Assembly (NCBI GenBank): GCA_001953115.1
Contig: LSSL01003394.1
Location: forward strand, 1-23,139
Length of the DNA stretch: 23,139 nt
Source: Smittium mucronatum
Lineage: Eukaryota; Kickxellomycota; Harpellomycetes; Harpellales; Legeriomycetaceae
Direction: 5' to 3'
Shown here: positions 19,262 through 23,139 of the stretch, piece after piece
How the letters are laid out: each line of letters begins with the position of its first letter
Position numbering within the stretch: position 1 is the stretch's first letter
Translations under genes and position numbers: made by a program
The notes under the pieces: model-generated
Databases searched by the model: none
Seen by the model: the letters and a program-made list of their open reading frames with translations, nothing else
Told to the model about the DNA's origin: nothing

Positions 19262-21116
19262 AATTAAATTTTAATTCGATGATTTTTAAAACTCTTTTTT
19301 TTAATAATTCAGAAATTATAAGACATATAAGTAGTTGGGATGTATAATAAGTTTTATTGGGGTGTAAATACGTGTATTTAGTGTCTAAATAACGTTTTAT
19401 GATCCACTATAACCGATTTAAAACGATTCATCTCATTTCCCAACGCGAGGTTTTCTTAAAATGACAGATAATAATGGTTCATCAGAAATTATATTTTTGA
19501 AAATTTCTCAAAATTTTTTTATAATATATTTATTTAATCTTGTGTCTAATTTTTTCTTTTCCTTTTTTTTTAAAAAAAACTTTTACCCCTGATTATTTCC
19601 ATATCTTAAAACTTTAAAACTTTCAATTTAATGGGGGTTAGTTTTATGAAGTTATTTTTTAAACTATTTGCATATCTGTAAGAAAAATTTCTTTTCCAAA
19701 GCTCTTCTATAAGTATTTTGAGCTAACTTGAATAAAATTTTCAACATAATAAAGAAGTTTTCCACTATAATCCTTATACTGGTATCAATTTCCAAATTCA
19801 TGTCAGACATGTTTGTCCTAGATTCCTGAATGTTAATAAGATTTTTTATGAGTCTTCAATTCTAGAAGTACCATTTCGGCAGCGTTTTTTTGAAATTATA
19901 CCCCCATTTTTTTATTTAATATAAAGTATCAGCTATCCGCTATATTAGAACACTCATCATAATTTTAATTATCATGAAACCTATAATTATCAATACATTT
20001 TCCAGAAAAAAATCCGTTATTTACTCTTTATAAACTTATATTTTGGCATTTTTTTCGGCTTGAACCTTTCGAGACAGGGATAATTAATTCAAATACACTA
20101 TTAATTATGAATAAAATCCCTTCTTTTAAGAAATATCTGTTATTATCTCATGGATAGAAAAGCTTTTCATCTTTGTAAAAAACCATTTTTTTTTAATAAA
20201 AAACGTATTTCAGTGAATTCCAAGGACTAAATCTCTGATGGAGCATAAAAATGTATTATTTGGATGATTTTCATTTTTTTTCGTATAAAAGGGGTATTTT
20301 TTCAATAGTTATTCCATAAAAATTGATTTATTTTAGATTAGCATCAAAAATATTGAGGCAATGAGATGCTAAAATCATTTACCTAATTAAAATTAAAGTA
20401 ATTTCTTAGATTTACCAAAAGTGCGTGGAGCTTTTCTTTAAAAAAGAATTTCATTTTTTTTTCTTCTAATTTCAGGCAATATAATCTCAGGCCCATATTT
20501 TCGGTAAATATTGAAAAGTACATCCGATTAGAATCCTGTCATGAATTAAATTTACTTCATTAAATTTAAGATAAAATTGTATATTTTTGGCTCACATATA
20601 TTCCTTAGTCTATTTTTTGTTGATATATTTTGATTTTGATTTTTCTTAGTAAATATATTTTTATTTTTATTTCAGATATATTGTTATTTAAGGAAATACC
20701 AATTCAAAGTTTTTACTTTTATTATTTTTTTTCATTAAAAAAATTCAGAAAAATAAGGACAATAAATTAAAGTTTTTTTAGGGGGTAGCCCTAAATGACA
20801 TGAGTTTTTTTAAGCGGGTGAAATAAATGATGGATTACAATACACTTTGAAAAAGTTGTATATGTTAAAAAGGTTTAAAATAACAAATTTATTCCTGCTA
20901 TTTGTGAAAAAATAGAAGGTGGAGTTATTGGGCTAGTAAAAACATACTTTTTCATAATTTTTCTATCAATAGAGAATCAATTTATACTTTAATTACAATC
21001 ATTTTATTTTATTCTAATAATAGTAGCCAAATTTTTGATATTAAAAAAATTAAAATTTTTACAATTATTTGAGTTAAATGATAATGAATATTTCTAGATT
21101 CTTGATTTTTAAATAT

Positions 21117-21141
21117 TTATACATATATATATACATATATC
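21117..21141. repeat. Short TA/CA microsatellite
   Basis: Alternating TA with two CA interruptions, imperfect and short. Confidence 0.6.
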
Positions 21142-22821
21142 TAAAATTTGTATATAAAATCCATCTTGCTTAAAAATTGGTATTATATATAAATATTTCT
21201 GATAGAGTTTTATCAATATTATACTAATACCATCCTTTTTAATTCATTTTTCTAATACTATATAGCTGGAATATTATTTAAAACCTACAAAATGAATTTT
21301 TTTAGGGGTTTCTATATAATATTTAGAAAAGATAATAAAAAAGTTTATTTAAATCGGTGAAGACTATAAATTGTTGTATAAATGTAAAATATGATTATAG
21401 GCACCTAATTTTATTATATAATAGATATAAAAAAGATATAAAAATTCGATACATAAAAGACCAAGTTGCTTGCTATTCCAAATATTTATTATTTTTATGA
21501 ATATTTTCAGGTAAGTTGGGCTGGAAATTTTAATATAAATTTAGAAAATAGTTTTAGTATTCACAAAACTGAATAAATCATTGTTATATTATTCGTAAAT
21601 AAAATAATTTATCCTCAAATTTCTAATCCACCGGTACTATCTTAGTAATTTTTACAAGGTTTACACTCAAGCTGTTAATTAAATTCAAAAATACCCCGCG
21701 GAGAACTAAAAATAATGAAAAATAACGTCTTATGAATTACCCGTTGTAGCGGCCATGGTTGATAAAAGAACTTTAGAATTTGTTAACTCGATGTCTCACG
21801 TTAAGTTCATAATTTTTATAATCGAATTAATGCATTCGATAATTATTGTATAAACAATCTTTTCCATAAAATTGTTAAAGATTCTTATCAAATAGTTTAA
21901 ATTGATATTTTTGCCAATAGATTGGCCACATTTACATGGAACTGCGGAGATACGTTTTTTAAATACCGGTTATGTCTTTATATGACTTAAATAGTATTTT
22001 GTGTGTTCATGGCTATAAATCAAGGTGTAAGGATTATTGGTCTACTCCAATCTCATATAAAAATCATTGCACCTAATTTTTTTGGTTTATACCCAATGTA
22101 TATATTCACTAATTTGGATAAACTCAATTTTACATACTCCCAAATATACATAACTCAAATTTAGCTCATTCAATATTTATAATACACTACATTTAGCATA
22201 TGATCAAATAATTATAACAAAAAATATGATAAATTTCTATTTAAAATTAAAAATTTCATTACAAAAACAATTTTAAATGCTGCACATTAAATTTAAAAAA
22301 AAAGGTCGAATTTTCAAAAAAAAACTAAATAAATGTGATTTTTTAGTGTATTTAATAAGTTCTTCTACTAAAAAAAAGCACACCCACATACATATTTTTT
22401 GAGAAATTATTTGGTGATCAACTGAACTATCTTTGATCTAAATAGAACCTTTTGGAAGAATGACATTACATTGGTGATACCATAAATTTTGGTATGTTTA
22501 ATATAAAATTAAAATCAGCGCGTGTATATATAAAGTGTTTTATATTCCTATAATTAAATTTTTTCATTCGAAGTCCATATAATTATACTATTTTTAAACA
22601 TATATAGGCGTATTTTTAATATTAACATGATAACCACTTCAAAATATTTAGAACTTTTTTATTTATTAGTAAACTTAAAAAGTAAAAAAATATGCAGTAA
22701 TGTAAACGATTGAGTTGAAGCGTAGACAAAACTGTTTAATTTTTTTTACAAAAAACAAGATATTTTTTAGGTATTTCGATACGAAATATAATCTGATGGA
22801 TATTTTACAGCGACATACATA

Positions 22822-22833
22822 CCCCCCCCCCCC
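22822..22833. repeat. Poly-C tract (12 nt)
   Basis: A run of 12 cytosines in otherwise AT-dominated DNA. Confidence 0.85.
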
Positions 22834-23139
22834 ATTTAGATAATGTAAGCCCAAAAAAATTGATCATTTATGAAAAAACCCCATTAAACAAATATTACTA
22901 AAAACTTCGTAATAGGTGTATCTTGTAATTTTATATGTGAGCCTTTGTGTACTTTAAGTAACTTCCGGGCCAAAAAAAATATAATTTAGAAAGAAATATA
23001 CAAGCACCCCCTCCCACTCAACCGAAAATGCTAAAAAAGTTTGGAAACCTTAATTAATGGTTCTGAAGCTCATCAAATTCTGTAAGTAAACCAATTTTAT
23101 TAAAAAAATCAAATTAAAGTTATATCATATAGTTATTAT

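Larger units (their letters stand above)
17382..23139. other. AT-rich gene-poor region
   Basis: Extremely AT-rich, with long T and A runs and no open frame of interest on either strand. It contains an 11 bp perfect inverted repeat at 17872-17939, a 45 bp tandem duplication at 19172-19261, a TA/CA microsatellite near 21117-21141 and a C12 run at 22822-22833. I see no gene, RNA or intact element. Confidence 0.55.

Overview
The window is eukaryotic and almost certainly animal. Its genes are split by very short GT-AG introns (63-113 nt), the intergenic DNA is strongly AT-rich, and the gene content is metazoan in character: a class II histone deacetylase, signal peptidase complex subunit 2, a DTWD1-type tRNA modification enzyme and an ALDH7A1/antiquitin dehydrogenase. 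Decayed animal-type DNA transposons surround them (FLYWCH/MULE, Tigger/pogo-like, piggyBac-like, possibly Tc1, and a tyrosine-recombinase element). An AT-rich parasitic crustacean such as a sea louse would fit, but that is only an inference; no sequence here fixes the taxon.

Layout. 1-3680 is AT-rich DNA in which I see no gene. 3681-12062 is a compact island of five genes: HDAC (minus, nine exons, 3681-6203), SPCS2 (minus, one exon, 6506-7015), a small coiled-coil protein gene (plus, five exons, 8037-8621), a DTWD1-like gene (minus, two exons, 8699-9550) and ALDH7A1 (minus, one exon, 10476-12062). The coiled-coil and DTWD1-like genes converge with only 77 bp between their stop codons. SPCS2 and the coiled-coil gene diverge from a region of about 1 kb that holds one or two TTAA-flanked miniature elements. 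13510-14515 is a non-autonomous element with Tigger-like ends. About 14.77-17.38 kb is a transposon graveyard: a tyrosine recombinase relic (minus), a possible Tc1 fragment (plus) and a FLYWCH-MULE transposase relic (minus). 17.4-23.1 kb is again AT-rich DNA without recognisable genes.

The genes do not form a pathway: they are unrelated housekeeping functions (deacetylation, ER protein processing, tRNA modification, lysine or aldehyde metabolism). The two most unusual observations are both in the HDAC gene. It has a low-complexity insertion of about 190 residues inside the catalytic domain, and a chain of very small exons (25, 5, 25, 62 and 14 nt) whose joins restore the conserved active-site sequence exactly. 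I found no evidence of a wholly new multi-gene system.
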